Shown piece by piece: positions 62,923 to 64,000 of a stretch of DNA of 64,000 bases. The DNA comes from Fen-1258 sp964441505 (GTDB taxonomy: Bacteria; Bacteroidota; Ignavibacteria; Ignavibacteriales; Melioribacteraceae), in contig CAYTUV010000004.1 of the NCBI GenBank assembly GCA_964441505.1, positions 81,193 through 145,192 of the forward strand. The letters are read 5' to 3'. Position 1 is the stretch's first letter, and every line of letters starts with the position of its first letter. The translations under genes were made by a program, and so were the position numbers. The notes under the pieces were generated by a model. The model searched no databases. It worked only from the letters and a program-made list of their open reading frames with translations, and was not told the origin of the DNA.

Positions 62923-64000
62923 TCAATTGAATTTTATATGATAATGCTCGTTCGTAGTATAAGGACTATGCACTTTAGCAAATCCATTGTTCTTCTTACA
63001 AATTTCTTCGAATTTTGGATTACCAACTAAGATGGAATTAGGATTTACCGTCTTCCCATCCGAATAATTGAATGGTTCCTTCCGTGGGGTTCTTACTTGA
63101 ACTCCTCTTTTGTGAATTAATTGTTCATTTTTATCATAATAATATAATTCAGTTCTTATATCAGCGTCTTTCCCTGTCCTATGAGTATCGTGGGGTGAAA
63201 TCCATACATTTTTAATATCGAATAATCCACCAAATGGCAAGCTCATATCATTTATTTGTAGTATTAATTCTTTAGGAAAACTGTTACGCCATTGAGTTGC
63301 TATTGATGCCAATTTCAAAATTACTCCTGAACTCCCCCAATGATTATGATCTTCCCCAGTTTTTGGAGGTCCATTATGTTTATCAGTTCCTCCAATTTTG
63401 TCATAATAACTACTCTCCGGTAATAATTGTAATTCAGGCACTTTAACAATAATGTGAACCGTATCTTTAATGTCCGGCTTGGATTCAAGGGCGGCTTCTA
63501 AAATATACTTTCCTCCAAACTCTGAAGAAAGTATCTCCTCGGTTAAATATTCTCCGCTGCTATTTGTTACTATTGTCTGGGGATTGCTTCTATTGCCCCC
63601 AACTTTAATTGTTCCGCTCCTGCCCGGTTCCAAAGGGATAGCTGTATGATCATGACCTCCGGTTCCCTCAATCCTCTTTATACTAATCTTCACACTCTGG
63701 TTCACTTGCGGTTGCGTCCCTTTGGTTACTCTTATCTTTGCATTAGTGGTAGGATTGTATTCGCCTATATTGGATTGTCCCTTTGGCAAGAATGGCCAGA
63801 TGTTTTTTTCTCCCATCATGCTAATTTTAATTTTCATTTCTTCTTGGGGCGGTGGCGGCGCGGGTATTCTGGTGAACTTAAATGAGTCTACTCTAACACC
63901 TCCAAACCAGAACCACATCTCATAACCGGCTATCCAGTTATTATGACCATAGGGATCAATCCAAGTTACACTGTAACCTACGCTAAAGTGACATTCACAA
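62923..64000 (-). CDS. Secreted protein with C-terminal LAS-type zinc peptidase domain (5' part cut by window edge)
   Basis: The frame is open past an internal ATG at 63918 to the window edge, so at least 359 residues are present and the true start is outside. After a Pro-rich linker (IPAPPPPQEE) come Ig-like segments (KIRVTKGTQPQVNQSVKISIKR, GKYILEAALESKPDIKDTVHIIVKV). The C-terminal domain has SPHDTHRTGKDADIR and a final NEHYHIKF. This is the H-x6-D and H-x-H pattern of LAS metallopeptidases (MepA/VanX/DacB-like), which cut peptidoglycan cross-links. Ligand assignment is by motif only. It heads an operon with the two secreted proteins downstream. Confidence 0.7.
   Translation of the reverse strand, partial: CECHFSVGYSVTWIDPYGHNNWIAGYEMWFWFGGVRVDSFKFTRIPAPPPPQEEMKIKISMMGEKNIWPFLPKGQSNIGEYNPTTNAKIRVTKGTQPQVNQSVKISIKRIEGTGGHDHTAIPLEPGRSGTIKVGGNRSNPQTIVTNSSGEYLTEEILSSEFGGKYILEAALESKPDIKDTVHIIVKVPELQLLPESSYYDKIGGTDKHNGPPKTGEDHNHWGSSGVILKLASIATQWRNSFPKELILQINDMSLPFGGLFDIKNVWISPHDTHRTGKDADIRTELYYYDKNEQLIHKRGVQVRTPRKEPFNYSDGKTVNPNSILVGNPKFEEICKKNNGFAKVHSPYTTNEHYHIKFN

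Overview
The window reads as a chromosomal origin region from a moderately AT-rich member of the Bacteroidota/Chlorobi group, most likely an Ignavibacteria-type organism. Four lines of evidence support this. Several secreted proteins end in a T9SS sorting domain with the NYPNPFNP signature. Several promoters fit the Bacteroidota pattern TTG-N19/20-TAnnTTTG. Families typical of the group are present (DUF5916, DUF3943, DUF4252, patatin-Omp85). The core replication genes are dnaA-dnaN-recF-dciA-gyrB-gyrA. The taxonomic call is inference from gene content only.

Left arm (1-16 kb): a VapBC-type toxin-antitoxin pair cut by the window edge, a lipid/diacylglycerol kinase, a fused ADP-forming acyl-CoA synthetase, a beta-propeller secretion substrate broken by an in-frame TGA, glycogen synthase, a TonB-receptor-like barrel, a membrane metallophosphoesterase, another T9SS cargo protein, an M1 aminopeptidase and a PLP gamma-lyase.

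Replication block (15.7-27.4 kb, minus strand): dnaA, dnaN, recF, a DciA-like gene, gyrB, an MgtE-like transporter, an mntA-hepT toxin-antitoxin module, gyrA, then a second nucleotidyltransferase gene pair. The first 55 bp of gyrA occur twice, once as the gyrA start and once just ahead of mntA, so the mntA-hepT cassette lies between two copies of the gyrA 5' end. The non-coding stretches on both sides of dnaA carry DnaA-box-like words, an AT-rich tract and a 16-bp perfect palindrome. They are the best candidates for oriC.

Middle (27.4-44.8 kb): asparaginase, a decayed HEGGH-type membrane gene, a fused MFS/spermidine-synthase protein, a Na+/H+ antiporter-like protein, MscL, a Fic protein with a degenerate motif, a lone GroES-like protein and a methyltransferase. 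A TetR-controlled export operon follows (TetR, TolC, HlyD lipoprotein, two ABC ATPases, two ABC-2 permeases, DUF3943), resembling E. coli cecR-ybhGFSR with the ATPase split in two. A REP-like repeat lies inside the HlyD signal-peptide region. A 206-bp MITE-like element with terminal inverted repeats and a 9-bp target duplication follows the operon.

Right arm (44.8-64 kb): a very large T9SS beta-propeller protein, a small lipoprotein, a DUF5916 protein, an ECF sigma/membrane protein/DUF4252 operon with a likely autoregulated promoter, a VOC protein, a patatin-Omp85 protein, and the yidC-yidD-rnpA-rpmH cluster. The window ends in secreted proteins, including a truncated LAS-type zinc peptidase. 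No rRNA, tRNA or CRISPR array was seen.
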